From a virus: a stretch of DNA of 64,000 nucleotides. Of this stretch, positions 1-7,820 are shown piece after piece. The translations under genes and the position numbers were made by a program. The DNA lies in IMG/VR virus record IMGVR_UViG_3300042350_001802, positions 1 to 64,000 of that record, one strand, 5' to 3'. Below the pieces are notes generated by a model. The model ran no database searches. It was not told the origin of the DNA and worked only from the letters and a program-made list of their open reading frames with translations. How positions within the stretch are numbered: position 1 is the stretch's first letter; every line of letters starts with the position of its first letter.

Positions 1-56
1 TTTACATAAGCTTACATACCCCCTCAACATCTTCTGTAAGCTGCCTAAGCAAAAGT

Positions 57-80
57 AAGGGTCCCACAATCGGGACCCTT
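57..80. terminator. Perfect 9-bp hairpin, bidirectional terminator candidate
   Basis: AAGGGTCCC and GGGACCCTT pair around a 6-nt loop. On the + strand the stem runs into TTTTCC; on the - strand it follows the stop codon of the uracil-DNA glycosylase gene with only a weak T tract. Confidence 0.7.
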
Positions 81-88
81 TTCCTTTA

Positions 89-817
89 CTACCAAGATAT
101 ACCACCAAGATTCTTAGATGCTAACCATGTATTAATATCATTAAATACATGACCACCATCCCAGTCTTTATCTTTTTTATACGCTGCAGATGCAGGATGT
201 GATACAGATATAATTGGATGTTGATATGCAGAAGCTCCCAGTATAGGACTTTCTATATACTCTCTGAATGTTTCTGCTTGTTTACCTAACAGAACAAATA
301 GTACATCATCTTTCTTTGCTCTTATCTGATCTATAACAAATATCAGGAAATCTTTCCAAATTCCATAGTGTGTACCTGGTTTATTCATCTGCACAGTGAG
401 TGCTGAATTAAGGAGTAAGACACCCTGATTAGCCCAACGTGTAAGATCGGGATCTTGTTCATGTGATCCTAATGCATTAAACATATACTTTAAACTGGGT
501 TGTGCTTTACCTGTAAGTCCACAGGAAAACGCAATACCATCTGCTACACCAGGAGTGAAATAGGGGTCTTGTCCTATCATTACCACCTTAGTTTTACTCC
601 AAGCACACTGTTCAAATGCTCTAAACACATATTTTAACCCAGGAGTGAATCTCCTATCCATTGTAACTTCGTTATACAATCTTTGTATAACTTGTTCAAA
701 ATCAGAGCTATTGAGGAATAGCTTTAATACATCCCCCCATCCTGATTCTTGTAGTTTTGCTATAAGTTTTGTTTTGGTATCTTGTATAATACCTGTTTTT
801 TCTTCAGTTGTTGTCAT
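89..817 (-). CDS. ung: Uracil-DNA glycosylase, family 1-like
   Basis: Removes uracil from DNA by cleaving the N-glycosidic bond, which protects phage DNA from deaminated cytosine or misincorporated dUMP. Seen: the water-activating loop GQDPY at residues 82-86 (Phe follows instead of the usual His), a short Ser/Thr-rich core, and the C-terminal leucine-loop motif SHPASA with the catalytic-type His. Length 242 aa is normal for the family. I chose the start MTTTEEK at 817; the frame is open 25 codons further upstream, but that extension would run into the leader of the divergent gene at 849. The SHPASA motif deviates slightly from the canonical HPSPLS, so activity is inferred rather than certain. 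UDGs are common in crAss-like phages. Confidence 0.93.
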   Translation of the reverse strand: MTTTEEKTGIIQDTKTKLIAKLQESGWGDVLKLFLNSSDFEQVIQRLYNEVTMDRRFTPGLKYVFRAFEQCAWSKTKVVMIGQDPYFTPGVADGIAFSCGLTGKAQPSLKYMFNALGSHEQDPDLTRWANQGVLLLNSALTVQMNKPGTHYGIWKDFLIFVIDQIRAKKDDVLFVLLGKQAETFREYIESPILGASAYQHPIISVSHPASAAYKKDKDWDGGHVFNDINTWLASKNLGGISW

Positions 818-821
818 AAGT

Positions 822-840
822 TTGTATATTTGATGTAACA
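822..840 (+). promoter_or_regulatory. Late-type promoter box before the lone rightward left-arm gene
   Basis: TTGTATATTTGATGTAAC shares the GTATATT core and trailing GTA/AC of the boxes found upstream of right-arm operons (18695, 29194, 55983). It lies 9 bp before the ATG at 849. Confidence 0.45.
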
Positions 841-848
841 AATATTGT

Positions 849-1166
849 ATGGAAAAGTTACAGATTGAAAGAATAAAGAATGAAGGAATCATAGATATAA
901 AACTAAGTGGTAGTTTTTATAAAAGAATCCAGCACGTTTTAAACTTTATAGCTTCTGTAGAAGATAAAGATTCTCTTACAGATCTTATCGATAAATTAAA
1001 TGATGAAGTTTCTGATGAGAATTTTTCAGAATGGGAGACCGTTGTAGAAACAATGATGATCTTGTGTTCTGAAATAGAAACAAAAGCTAAAGAGCAAGGA
1101 CATACAGAGATGGTAGATATAGAAGTTACACCTACCACCACTGATGCTCCTCCTGCTAACCTATAG
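849..1166 (+). CDS. Hypothetical acidic 105-aa protein
   Basis: The only convincing rightward gene in the left arm. It is divergent from the uracil-DNA glycosylase gene (31-bp spacer) and its last codons overlap the convergent gene ending at 1156 by 11 bp. The product is rich in Glu/Asp, predicted mostly helical, with a Thr/Pro tail (TPTTTDAPPANL) like those of the virion proteins further right. A late-type promoter box directly upstream suggests it is expressed with the structural genes. Function unknown. Confidence 0.72.
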   Translation: MEKLQIERIKNEGIIDIKLSGSFYKRIQHVLNFIASVEDKDSLTDLIDKLNDEVSDENFSEWETVVETMMILCSEIETKAKEQGHTEMVDIEVTPTTTDAPPANL

Positions 1167-1554
1167 GATAATCAATCGCTTGACCTATAGATACAATAGT
1201 CTCTATTACAAGAGATAGTTCTTCCTTACTGCATTTACCAAAGCTTTTACAATAGAGAAAGGTTTCTCCCTCTATTTCTTTTTCAATACATATGCCAGCT
1301 CTGCGTTTAACTATCAGTTTCATATCTTCAAAAGTTTCTCCAATATGTTGCGATAGTTCTCTAATCATCGCGTGAATCTTTGCAAGCTGTGCAAGACTAC
1401 CATCATCGCTTTGAACTTCCATATAAACTTCTAGCTTATAACCTTCAGGTAGGTTATTTATAAAAGCTTCATACTTTATTTTATCAGCAGCTGTTACATA
1501 ATCAATTTGACCATTCTTTTTTTCTAATATGGTCATTAACGTATTCTTTCTCAT
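1156..1554 (-). CDS. Hypothetical protein, possibly NinB-like recombination protein
   Basis: 132 aa; its ATG overlaps the helicase stop codon (ATGA), so the two are translationally coupled. The C-terminal half has the layout of NinB/Orf-type phage recombination mediators: a helix with HAMIRELSQHIG, a basic stretch KLIVKRR, then SFGKCSKEELSLVIETI and a short end. This assignment rests on pattern only and is weak, but position beside an SF2 helicase and an HNH nuclease with a zinc finger fits a recombination/repair cassette. An alternative is a phage-specific protein of unknown fold. Confidence 0.6.
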   Translation of the reverse strand: MRKNTLMTILEKKNGQIDYVTAADKIKYEAFINNLPEGYKLEVYMEVQSDDGSLAQLAKIHAMIRELSQHIGETFEDMKLIVKRRAGICIEKEIEGETFLYCKSFGKCSKEELSLVIETIVSIGQAIDYPIG

Positions 1555-2672
1555 AAGTTTAAAATTTTTTCACCTTGTTTAACCCAGGTTATTTTAGAGC
1601 TATCAAAATCCTTGAGAGCTTCTGTAATCCATTTCTCATCAACTGTACCTTTATAGCACAGGATGTGAATAGTAGCACACTCATCTGGATTTAAACGTAG
1701 TAGTCGTCCTATTCTTTGCGAACTCTTGCGTTCATTACCGTAAGCGTGCATAATAATACCTTCTTTTAGTCCTTTTATATTTACACCCTCATTTAACTGC
1801 AGTACACAGGATAGCTTAGTTATTCTACCAGCAGAGAATGCTTGTAGGTTTTCTTCACTATCAGGATTTGCAGAGTCATAAGTAATAGGACATATCCTAC
1901 GAGCTTGAGCTATCGTATTAGCAAACAGAATACATTTTTCTTCTGAACTATCTAATAGTTTTTTAGCATATACCTCTTTACTAAGATAATCCATCATAGA
2001 CTTCATACGAAGAACACTAGTTATTTGCTTAGCTTTTTGTGTCTTAGCACCAGCTATTCTTCTTGTCCAATACTCATACGAATCAAACTCTGATGTCCAC
2101 CAACTTTTACCTTTACTTTCAATCTTAAGATTTTTTCTAGCATCAAGATATAGTTCGTGTACTACTATCTTATAGTCATTAAGAATTTGATCCTCTACAG
2201 CGTAGTCAGTCATATACTTATATACAATAGGACAGAATCTATTTACCATACGTCCTTTCTCTGAATCTCTCCATCGTGGAGGCGTACCAGTAAGTCCTAG
2301 TATATATCCGTTATATTCTTCTAAAAAGGTTTCGTGAGAATGTAATAAGCTATGACATTCATCCAATACAATATATGTATACTCTTTTGGATCTTTTTTG
2401 TTTAAAGATACATACGTAGTATATTCAATACGTTTCATTAGTGATTTAGAAATATGAAATCTTTCTGCATCTTGTTTCCAAGATTCAAAAATGCTCAACT
2501 TTGGTGCTACCACTAATATCTTATGTATCTTCTCTGTTATCTTATGATAGTGTTCAAGGTATTTTAAACCTATAAGAGTTTTACCAACCCCCATAGATAT
2601 CCCTAATCCACATCTTTTATATTTAAGTGCTTCTGCAAGTGCTTCAGCTTGTACTTCATCTCTTTTACTCAT
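1551..2672 (-). CDS. Superfamily 2 DNA/RNA helicase (DEAD/SNF2-like)
   Basis: ATP-driven nucleic-acid translocase. Seen: Walker A GVGKT at residues 28-32, motif II DECH at 104-107, motif III LTGTPP near 130, and motif VI SQRIGRLLRL near 316, giving two RecA-like lobes. At 373 aa it is compact, with no accessory domain, like minimal UvsW/SSL2-type phage helicases that act in recombination or replication fork remodelling. It overlaps the genes on both sides by a few bases (HNH nuclease upstream, NinB-like candidate downstream), so the three form one operon. Confidence 0.9.
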   Translation of the reverse strand: MSKRDEVQAEALAEALKYKRCGLGISMGVGKTLIGLKYLEHYHKITEKIHKILVVAPKLSIFESWKQDAERFHISKSLMKRIEYTTYVSLNKKDPKEYTYIVLDECHSLLHSHETFLEEYNGYILGLTGTPPRWRDSEKGRMVNRFCPIVYKYMTDYAVEDQILNDYKIVVHELYLDARKNLKIESKGKSWWTSEFDSYEYWTRRIAGAKTQKAKQITSVLRMKSMMDYLSKEVYAKKLLDSSEEKCILFANTIAQARRICPITYDSANPDSEENLQAFSAGRITKLSCVLQLNEGVNIKGLKEGIIMHAYGNERKSSQRIGRLLRLNPDECATIHILCYKGTVDEKWITEALKDFDSSKITWVKQGEKILNL

Positions 2673-3084
2673 TTTTAATGTTTAATCGTGATTCAGATAG
2701 TCCTAGTTCTTTTGCTTCAATAGGATGGAGTTCTATCCATCTATGACAACTATTGCAAGCAGCTAACCAGGTTGAAATGTTTAGATAATCATCACCCACT
2801 CTACCACGCTTATGATGTACTTCAGTTGCCACCTTTGTACAACTAGGTAAATTAGCTTGACAAAACTTATTTAAAGCAAGAAATGCCAATCTACGTTTAT
2901 CGTAGACTGACATTTCCTTCTTTCTTTTATCACTCACCTTTTTTACAGGTGTGCGTTGTTTTGGTTTTTCTGGAGGATTAATACTATACCAGCATTCTTT
3001 ACAATACTTCTGCTTCCCTTCGCTTTTCCAGATATATTTCATCTGATTGCATTGAGCGCATTTCTTGAGTTTTGATTGGATCAT
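2665..3084 (-). CDS. HNH endonuclease with N-terminal zinc ribbon
   Basis: 139 aa. Cys9, Cys12, Cys28 and Cys31 form a treble-clef-like zinc ribbon; a basic linker follows. The HNH core is EVHHKRG (His90-His91), then ISTWLAACNSCHRWIELHP with Cys110, Cys113 and the final His, the usual beta-beta-alpha-Me metal site. The arrangement resembles small phage HNH enzymes and NinG/Rap-type recombination nucleases. Its start lies 86 bp inside the upstream gene (2999-3274), an unusually long overlap, but the zinc ribbon begins only 8 residues after the chosen Met, so a later start is unlikely. Confidence 0.85.
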   Translation of the reverse strand: MIQSKLKKCAQCNQMKYIWKSEGKQKYCKECWYSINPPEKPKQRTPVKKVSDKRKKEMSVYDKRRLAFLALNKFCQANLPSCTKVATEVHHKRGRVGDDYLNISTWLAACNSCHRWIELHPIEAKELGLSESRLNIKNE

Positions 3085-3274
3085 ATTCTATTGATGATTC
3101 TATTAACATACCGCCAATAGCGGGTCTACCCATAATATCTACAGGTCCTTTAATCATATTAGCAATTACACTTCCTCTTTTTAAAAGGTCTTCAAGTAAT
3201 GCTCTCTCTGTTGTTGTTTGTGGTAGTAATACCAATTTTGTTTCTTGATTGATTGTAACAAAAATTGTTTCCAT
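2999..3274 (-). CDS. Hypothetical 91-aa protein
   Basis: Small protein without recognisable motifs; N-terminal part looks like beta strands (TIFVTINQETKLVLLPQ), C-terminal 25 residues are charged and helical and are encoded in the stretch shared with the HNH gene in another frame. It starts one base after the stop codon region of the gene at 3276, so it belongs to the same operon. Function unknown. Confidence 0.7.
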   Translation of the reverse strand: METIFVTINQETKLVLLPQTTTERALLEDLLKRGSVIANMIKGPVDIMGRPAIGGMLIESSIEYDPIKTQEMRSMQSDEIYLEKRREAEVL

Positions 3275-3275
3275 T

Positions 3276-3584
3276 TTAGTAATTGTGGCTTGGAAAGATT
3301 ATCTCCACTTCTTCAGCAAGTTCCGGTTGTACATCTTTGATAATTTCGTAAACCGGTTTTAGTTTATCGTGTATGGATTTCATATATAGATAATGATTAC
3401 TCTGTAGCATTTCATCAAGTACTTTTTCAGGTACTTCTGTTTCTACATTAATAATACCGTGTTTAGTGGGTATTTTTTGATCCACTTTATGGTCTTCATA
3501 CACTCTTTCATACTGTTCTTTAATAGTCTTTGCTGTAAAGAATAAAAAGATGATCTCTTGATTAGTTAAATTAAGTTGAGTCAT
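3276..3584 (-). CDS. Hypothetical 102-aa protein
   Basis: Mostly helical by composition, with a mid-section NVETEVPEKVLDEML; no known motif. Overlaps the preceding gene by 4 bp (ATGA), indicating coupled translation. Function unknown. Confidence 0.75.
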   Translation of the reverse strand: MTQLNLTNQEIIFLFFTAKTIKEQYERVYEDHKVDQKIPTKHGIINVETEVPEKVLDEMLQSNHYLYMKSIHDKLKPVYEIIKDVQPELAEEVEIIFPSHNY

Positions 3585-4126
3585 TGTTTGGGGAACAGAC
3601 CTTTTAGACGCAGATATTCTACAATCTCCTGTTCGGACACTAAGGTACGAATATCTGTTCTACTAACATCAGTTCCAACTGGATTTTCTTTGCAGACATC
3701 AACAAACTGCTTCATAAATTTTGAATGAGGGAATAGTTTTAACAGCAGGTTGTCTAGTCTTGTGCTAATGATTTCTTTCTTCCAGTTATATAGCACTTTC
3801 TCCACCTTTCTTGCTACGTCTAGAATATAATACTGACGTATTAAAGGCATTTCCTTTATCTGCTTATCTGTATATCTGTGTTTAGAATACAAAATGTCAT
3901 TAAGGATTCTCCTGTGCGTAGGTGATAAAAAGTCATCTTTACTGGATAGAGCTCTTTGTCCTTTGTACACCTTGCCAAATAGAACAACTTCTTTTGTAGG
4001 TGTTTGATTTTCAAGCTTATAAACGTAATGCTTGTTTGTGTCTGTATAAACAACAGACATCTTGTTAGCTTCAACGCTAATTGTTTTGAATTGGTTAGAG
4101 GGTTTTTTGGGTTTCTTCCTTGTCAT
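3581..4126 (-). CDS. Hypothetical basic 181-aa protein
   Basis: Lysine-rich N terminus (TRKKPKKPSNQ) and high overall charge suggest nucleic-acid binding, but no fold is recognisable. First gene of the operon that runs through the HNH nuclease and helicase to 1156: it is preceded by a strong hairpin terminator (4153-4180) and by an early leader with the TTAAACCCT-type sequence before the ATG. Function unknown. Confidence 0.78.
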   Translation of the reverse strand: MTRKKPKKPSNQFKTISVEANKMSVVYTDTNKHYVYKLENQTPTKEVVLFGKVYKGQRALSSKDDFLSPTHRRILNDILYSKHRYTDKQIKEMPLIRQYYILDVARKVEKVLYNWKKEIISTRLDNLLLKLFPHSKFMKQFVDVCKENPVGTDVSRTDIRTLVSEQEIVEYLRLKGLFPKQ

Positions 4127-4152
4127 GTGACATTGATTTAAGGGTTTATAAA

Positions 4153-4180
4153 TAAAAAAGGGGATAGAAATCCTATCCCC
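4153..4180 (-). terminator. Hairpin terminator between transcription units
   Basis: GGGGATAG pairs with CTATCCCC around a 5-nt loop; on the - strand it is followed by TTTTTTATTT. A T run on the + side makes it potentially bidirectional. Confidence 0.8.
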
Positions 4181-4221
4181 TCTTTTTAGAGTTGGTGTGT
4201 AAATACTTGATTTACTATATA

Positions 4222-4473
4222 TTATTCTTCGTCAGGTGTGTAATCAATATCAGGTTTAACAGCATCTTCTACAATCTTATCCACTGGAGGAACAAAGTTA
4301 TCTTCTGAATCAAATCTGGTAGCTTTACCTTCTAATATAGATCCAAAGAATGGATCTTCAATAGGTTCACCATAATTGATGGACAGCAAAAACTCAAATT
4401 CCTCATCATCCATTTCAAGATACTGCTCTACAGATATTTCAATTACCTTACCATTTGGTAGACTGTACAGCAT
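4222..4473 (-). CDS. Hypothetical acidic 83-aa protein
   Basis: Highly acidic, especially after residue 15; no motif recognised. Lies directly upstream of a terminator, so it is the last gene of the small-gene run that starts near 5729. Function unknown. Confidence 0.65.
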   Translation of the reverse strand: MLYSLPNGKVIEISVEQYLEMDDEEFEFLLSINYGEPIEDPFFGSILEGKATRFDSEDNFVPPVDKIVEDAVKPDIDYTPDEE

Positions 4474-4552
4474 TACTATTAATTTCTATACGAATTTAAT
4501 AGATAACTGTCACATTTCCAATAGCTTACGCTAACAATTCAGCAGTATACAG

Positions 4553-4708
4553 CTATACCTTCTTTTTTTTCAGGTCTCTTACCACTCCTTTCCAGTAAGC
4601 GTTGGTTTTGTTAATAGCTAACTGACGCTCTTCAAGCTTTCTTTTAAGCTCTTCATTCTCGCGTTCAAGTCTATCAATTCCTAGCAGCTTCTTAAATAGC
4701 TTCAGCAT
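4553..4708 (-). CDS. Hypothetical 51-aa coiled-coil protein
   Basis: Reads MLKLFKKLLGIDRLEREN at the start, followed by ENEELKRKLEERQ-type heptads and a basic tail ending in KKKKV. Leucine spacing suggests a short dimeric coiled coil. Starts 16 bp after the neighbouring upstream gene. Function unknown. Confidence 0.6.
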   Translation of the reverse strand: MLKLFKKLLGIDRLERENEELKRKLEERQLAINKTNAYWKGVVRDLKKKKV

Positions 4709-4723
4709 ATACTCTTATTTTAA

Positions 4724-5254
4724 TTAATCAATTAATCCATTTATAAACTTGTGATATAGATTTGTAAATCTACCAGCAGTTTTTTGGGATTCTCCTTTGT
4801 CTTTAACTCTATCTGATTCGGTCAATTCTACTGTTGATTTAAGATCACCATTCTCATCCACCTCATATGGATGGCGTGTGATATTATATACAATTACATC
4901 ATCGCCTTCTTCAGTACTTATATTGATAATAACAACTTCCTCTTTACTCTCTTGTTGTTTTTCTTTGTTGAATATTCTCATCCAAGCTTCTGCTACAAAA
5001 GAAATACATATAGGACTAATATTGTGCTTTTTTATCTTTTTGCATATTACTGGAATACCTTCTGACATAAAGAACTCTTTATCTTCTTCTCCTTTAAAAT
5101 CTGTTTCAATATGAACTATTGCAAGTTGGTCTACATCTTCTTTTATTCCCATAATTTGTATATAAGCACTTATATTTCCTGTTTTATTTATTTCTCTTCG
5201 GATATTTTCGATTAGTTCTTCTTTATAGTTTTGTATAATTAGATCATATTTCAT
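4724..5254 (-). CDS. Hypothetical 176-aa protein
   Basis: Mixed alpha/beta composition with Glu-rich segments and a C-terminal basic part (GRFTNLYHKFINGLID). Overlaps the gene at 5251 by 4 bp. No family recognised. Confidence 0.75.
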   Translation of the reverse strand: MKYDLIIQNYKEELIENIRREINKTGNISAYIQIMGIKEDVDQLAIVHIETDFKGEEDKEFFMSEGIPVICKKIKKHNISPICISFVAEAWMRIFNKEKQQESKEEVVIINISTEEGDDVIVYNITRHPYEVDENGDLKSTVELTESDRVKDKGESQKTAGRFTNLYHKFINGLID

Positions 5255-5577
5255 ATATGTACTGTTTCGTAATCAGTAATAATCTCTATTTGTCCCTTAT
5301 AGAGTCCTGTACCTAATGTATTTAAATATGATAGTAGGATGTATAGTTCTGATACAACATCATACCCCATTTCTTTGGAATTTACATTAGTTATTTTATA
5401 ACCGCTTCCGGTATCTTCAGCAGATATTGCTGTTTGTGCTTTTGCGTGATCAGTCCATCCTATACCAGATCTAATAAGATGATATACAGGATTACCTGTT
5501 TTTTCATTCTCTGCTTCTATAATAGTATAGTCTTCGACACAATCACCACCGTATGTATCATAAACTCTTACTTTCAT
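5251..5577 (-). CDS. Hypothetical 108-aa protein
   Basis: Begins MKVRVYDTYGGDCVEDYTIIEAENEKTG in outline, a beta-rich layout seen in small phage accessory proteins. Overlaps both neighbours by 4 bp. No function can be assigned. Confidence 0.75.
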   Translation of the reverse strand: MKVRVYDTYGGDCVEDYTIIEAENEKTGNPVYHLIRSGIGWTDHAKAQTAISAEDTGSGYKITNVNSKEMGYDVVSELYILLSYLNTLGTGLYKGQIEIITDYETVHI

Positions 5578-5729
5578 AAGTCTCTGGTCTTATCAAGTTT
5601 ACCGAATACACCTTCACACATTTCATCAAAGTAGTCAGCGTTCCATACAAGAAGACTTGTAATAGCTGCCCATAAAATAATAGGAATTGATAACATCACT
5701 CCTACCCAGTAGTAAATAAACTTTAACAT
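5574..5729 (-). CDS. Small single-pass membrane protein, 51 aa
   Basis: Starts MLKFIYYWVGVMLSIPII; residues ~4-29 form one hydrophobic segment, followed by an acidic/basic cytosolic or periplasmic tail (DYFDEMCEGVFGK). It overlaps the next gene with ATGA and is the first gene downstream of the tmRNA. Function unknown; a small phage membrane effector is possible. Confidence 0.65.
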   Translation of the reverse strand: MLKFIYYWVGVMLSIPIILWAAITSLLVWNADYFDEMCEGVFGKLDKTRDL

Positions 5730-5807
5730 AGTTTAGTTTTTAGATTTAAAAAATGTCCCCAGTGTAGAAACACCGGGGTTGATTGCTTGTCATATGAAAA
5801 AAAACAG

Positions 5808-6162
5808 TGGAGGTGACGGGAATCGAACCCGTGTCCAACTAAGAACCTGTACATACAACGTCTCACATGCTTAGATCTGCAAGCTGATCAGTATAGGGAA
5901 CCAAGAGGTCGCATCCACCACCTAGTTTTATGACTACTAGGAAAACTGCTTGTCAGTTTCTGTTGCCAGGTATGACTACCCCGTAGGTTAGGCAGCTACT
6001 GCTACTTCACCGAAGATAGAAGCAAGGATTGCTTCACCTTCTGCTACACGCTCAGACTGAGTCATTGCGTTTATTAGTTGATTCCGAGATTAAAGTGGTT
6101 GGAGAACCATCCCACTGCATGTGTACATACCGACTGCATAGCTGTCAAATCCATGCACCCCC
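5808..6162 (-). ncRNA. ssrA: tmRNA (transfer-messenger RNA) with a 26-residue tag
   Basis: Rescues ribosomes stalled on mRNAs lacking a stop codon. The 5' end GGGGGTG pairs with 3' CACCTCC in a 7-bp acceptor stem containing the G3-U pair that alanyl-tRNA synthetase recognises; the discriminator is A at 5808. The T arm is ACGGG-TTCGATT-CCCGT, followed directly by the acceptor strand. The 5' segment ATGGATTTGACAG matches the tmRNA signature. A tag frame can be read from the resume codon GCA at 6068 (context AATAAACGCAATGAC, as in host tmRNAs) to TAA at 5988-5990: 26 residues beginning AMTQSERVAEGEA and ending GEVAVAA. CCA is not encoded (ACTG follows) and must be added. The tag is about 2-3 times the usual length and ends AVAA rather than ALAA. 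Confidence 0.95.
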
Positions 6163-6167
6163 AAGAA

Positions 6168-6353
6168 TTATTCTGAATCAGCGTCTTGCTCGTCAAACAT
6201 TTCCATAATGTTATCCAGCTGATCATTAAACTCTCTGACAATTTCTTCTTCATCTACATGTATAATACGTGGTTTTTTATTATCCGCGTCATCAATGTAG
6301 TAATATACTGGAACCTTAATGTTTAGGTTCTTTATAAGTTTAGCCTTCGTCAT
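6168..6353 (-). CDS. Hypothetical acidic 61-aa protein
   Basis: Stop codon lies 6 bp before the tmRNA 5' end, so the tmRNA is probably cut from the same transcript. Composition: short beta N terminus (LIKNLNIKVPVYYYI), acidic tail EQDADSE. Unknown function. Confidence 0.6.
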   Translation of the reverse strand: MTKAKLIKNLNIKVPVYYYIDDADNKKPRIIHVDEEEIVREFNDQLDNIMEMFDEQDADSE

Positions 6354-6549
6354 CTGATATAGTTATTTCAAGTGTGACTTCTTTAAATAAATCCCAAGGC
6401 ATACTCTCATCTTGTAAGAGATCTTTAGCAGTTTGTTTAGTAAATGTCATAGGATAGAGCTGTGGTATTAAAGATGTGGTGTATGAACCGTCATCTGTAA
6501 AATGTACAAACTCATCCGTAATGATATACTGTAATGCTTTTAGTTTCAT
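6340..6549 (-). CDS. Hypothetical 69-aa protein
   Basis: Overlaps the next gene by 14 bp and the previous one by 4 bp (ATGA). Small acidic protein with no motif recognised. Confidence 0.6.
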   Translation of the reverse strand: MKLKALQYIITDEFVHFTDDGSYTTSLIPQLYPMTFTKQTAKDLLQDESMPWDLFKEVTLEITISDDEG

Positions 6550-6701
6550 TTGTCAATTAAAATTAGTTCAAGACCACGATTAAACCAAAGAATTTCTATA
6601 GAAAGATTACATAGTTCTTCTTCGTATGTTCTTTCATGCCATATACGTAGTGCAGGAAGAATATAGAATGTACTGTGTAACTCACTGATTTGCAGTCTCA
6701 T
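6546..6701 (-). CDS. Hypothetical 51-aa protein
   Basis: Reads MRLQISELHSTFYILP at the start; no motif. Its ATGA overlap with the following gene and the lack of any other use for this stretch support it as coding. Confidence 0.5.
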   Translation of the reverse strand: MRLQISELHSTFYILPALRIWHERTYEEELCNLSIEILWFNRGLELILIDK

Positions 6702-6704
6702 ATG

Positions 6705-6986
6705 TTAATATTTACCTCTACCTCTACGATACGTTTCTAAATCGTCCATTTGTGTTTTTGCACGGGATTTTGACTTGATGGACTTTACAAAGTCTTCCCC
6801 TTTTCCTATAAGTTCCACTAGTGTTTTAATATTGCTAGACTTGAGTATACCTGGAGTATTTGGATTAGACCAATACTCTTGATATTTATCTCTAGGAATA
6901 GCTGACCAGTTTTTAGTCATTGAGTTGTAGTGGAATACATAATTGTATACATTCTCTTCCATATAAATGGTTTTATTCTTCGTCAA
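6705..6986 (-). CDS. Hypothetical 93-aa basic protein
   Basis: N terminus TKNKTIYMEENVYNYVFHYN, C terminus strongly basic (YRRGRGKY), suggesting RNA or DNA contact. Overlaps the upstream gene by 14 bp. No family recognised. Confidence 0.65.
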   Translation of the reverse strand: MTKNKTIYMEENVYNYVFHYNSMTKNWSAIPRDKYQEYWSNPNTPGILKSSNIKTLVELIGKGEDFVKSIKSKSRAKTQMDDLETYRRGRGKY

Positions 6987-7431
6987 AGATTTTAATTTCT
7001 ACGCTTTTAAGATAACCATCACTAGTGAAGTTACCATATACAGGATACATTCCATCACCTATCACAGTGGAAAATGCTACACCTGCACCAGTATGTCCCA
7101 TCTTAAACTTTAGTTCACCAAATCCATCTTCAGATAATGTATGCATAGCGCAAGCATTATAACTAAAAGGGGCTTTTGGTTCGTGCTCTTCAATAAGCAC
7201 CCACTCACCAGTGGAGTTAAGCTCGTTCATTGTCTTTCCATACTTAGGAATAACGCTTTCGTAGTTTTCAAAATCTACACGATATTGTAATCTATCACCT
7301 GTACTTTTGTGCTGATAAATACGGATGTCTTCAAAGTCTTCCTTTTGCCACTCGCTATCTATATAGCAAGGATCGCAGATTAGGAGCTGACCAGAGTCCA
7401 CTGCAGCATACCCCATTAGTAGTGTTTCCAT
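6973..7431 (-). CDS. DUF4241-like phage protein
   Basis: 152 aa. The opening AAVDSGQLLICDPCYID and the later MGHTGAGVAFSTVIGDGMYPV match the layout of a family of small beta-rich phage and bacterial proteins (DUF4241-like, 'VDSG...DPCY' signature). The biochemical role of the family is unknown to me. It sits mid-operon between two small unknown genes. Confidence 0.7.
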   Translation of the reverse strand: METLLMGYAAVDSGQLLICDPCYIDSEWQKEDFEDIRIYQHKSTGDRLQYRVDFENYESVIPKYGKTMNELNSTGEWVLIEEHEPKAPFSYNACAMHTLSEDGFGELKFKMGHTGAGVAFSTVIGDGMYPVYGNFTSDGYLKSVEIKIFDEE

Positions 7432-7433
7432 TT

Positions 7434-7664
7434 TTATTTTTTTGGATTATTAAATGTTTCTTCGTAAACTTCTTCAAATGTTTTGAAGTCTTTTCCTCTT
7501 CCAGCGTTCCAAGCTTGCTGTCCACCCATAATAAAGAACTGTCTAAGAAGACTTCTTTCCATTATGCGTGCTTGTTCATATGTAATGTCCCAAATAGCTT
7601 TTGATTTGGGTTGCTCATCTTGAATCTCTTTGATAAGTAGTTCTACTCCTGTTTTTTCCTTCAT
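7434..7664 (-). CDS. Hypothetical 76-aa protein
   Basis: Helical, Glu/Lys-rich. First gene of the run that continues through the DUF4241-like gene to the tmRNA region; the palindrome array at 7687-7808 lies immediately upstream and may control it. Function unknown. Confidence 0.65.
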   Translation of the reverse strand: MKEKTGVELLIKEIQDEQPKSKAIWDITYEQARIMERSLLRQFFIMGGQQAWNAGRGKDFKTFEEVYEETFNNPKK

Positions 7665-7686
7665 ATTATTTTTTTTAAACGTTAAT

Positions 7687-7808
7687 GTGCGTTATAATGC
7701 ACAAAATGTGGGGTTTTTGTCCGTTATAAGGGACATTATATTGCACTTATTGTTAAAAAACTATACCTAATTCGGTATAATTCCGAATAAAGGTGCATTA
7801 TTATACAC
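7687..7808. promoter_or_regulatory. Array of four palindromes, operator-like
   Basis: Four dyads follow one another: GTGCGTTATAATGCAC (7687-7702), TGTCCGTTATAAGGGACA (7718-7735), ATTCGGTATAATTCCGAAT (7770-7788) and the imperfect GTGCATTATTATACAC (7793-7808). Arms differ but each centre carries TTATAA, TATAAT or a close variant. The array fills the gap between the phosphoesterase gene and the gene starting at 7664. Confidence 0.55.
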
Positions 7809-7820
7809 TTTTACATATAA

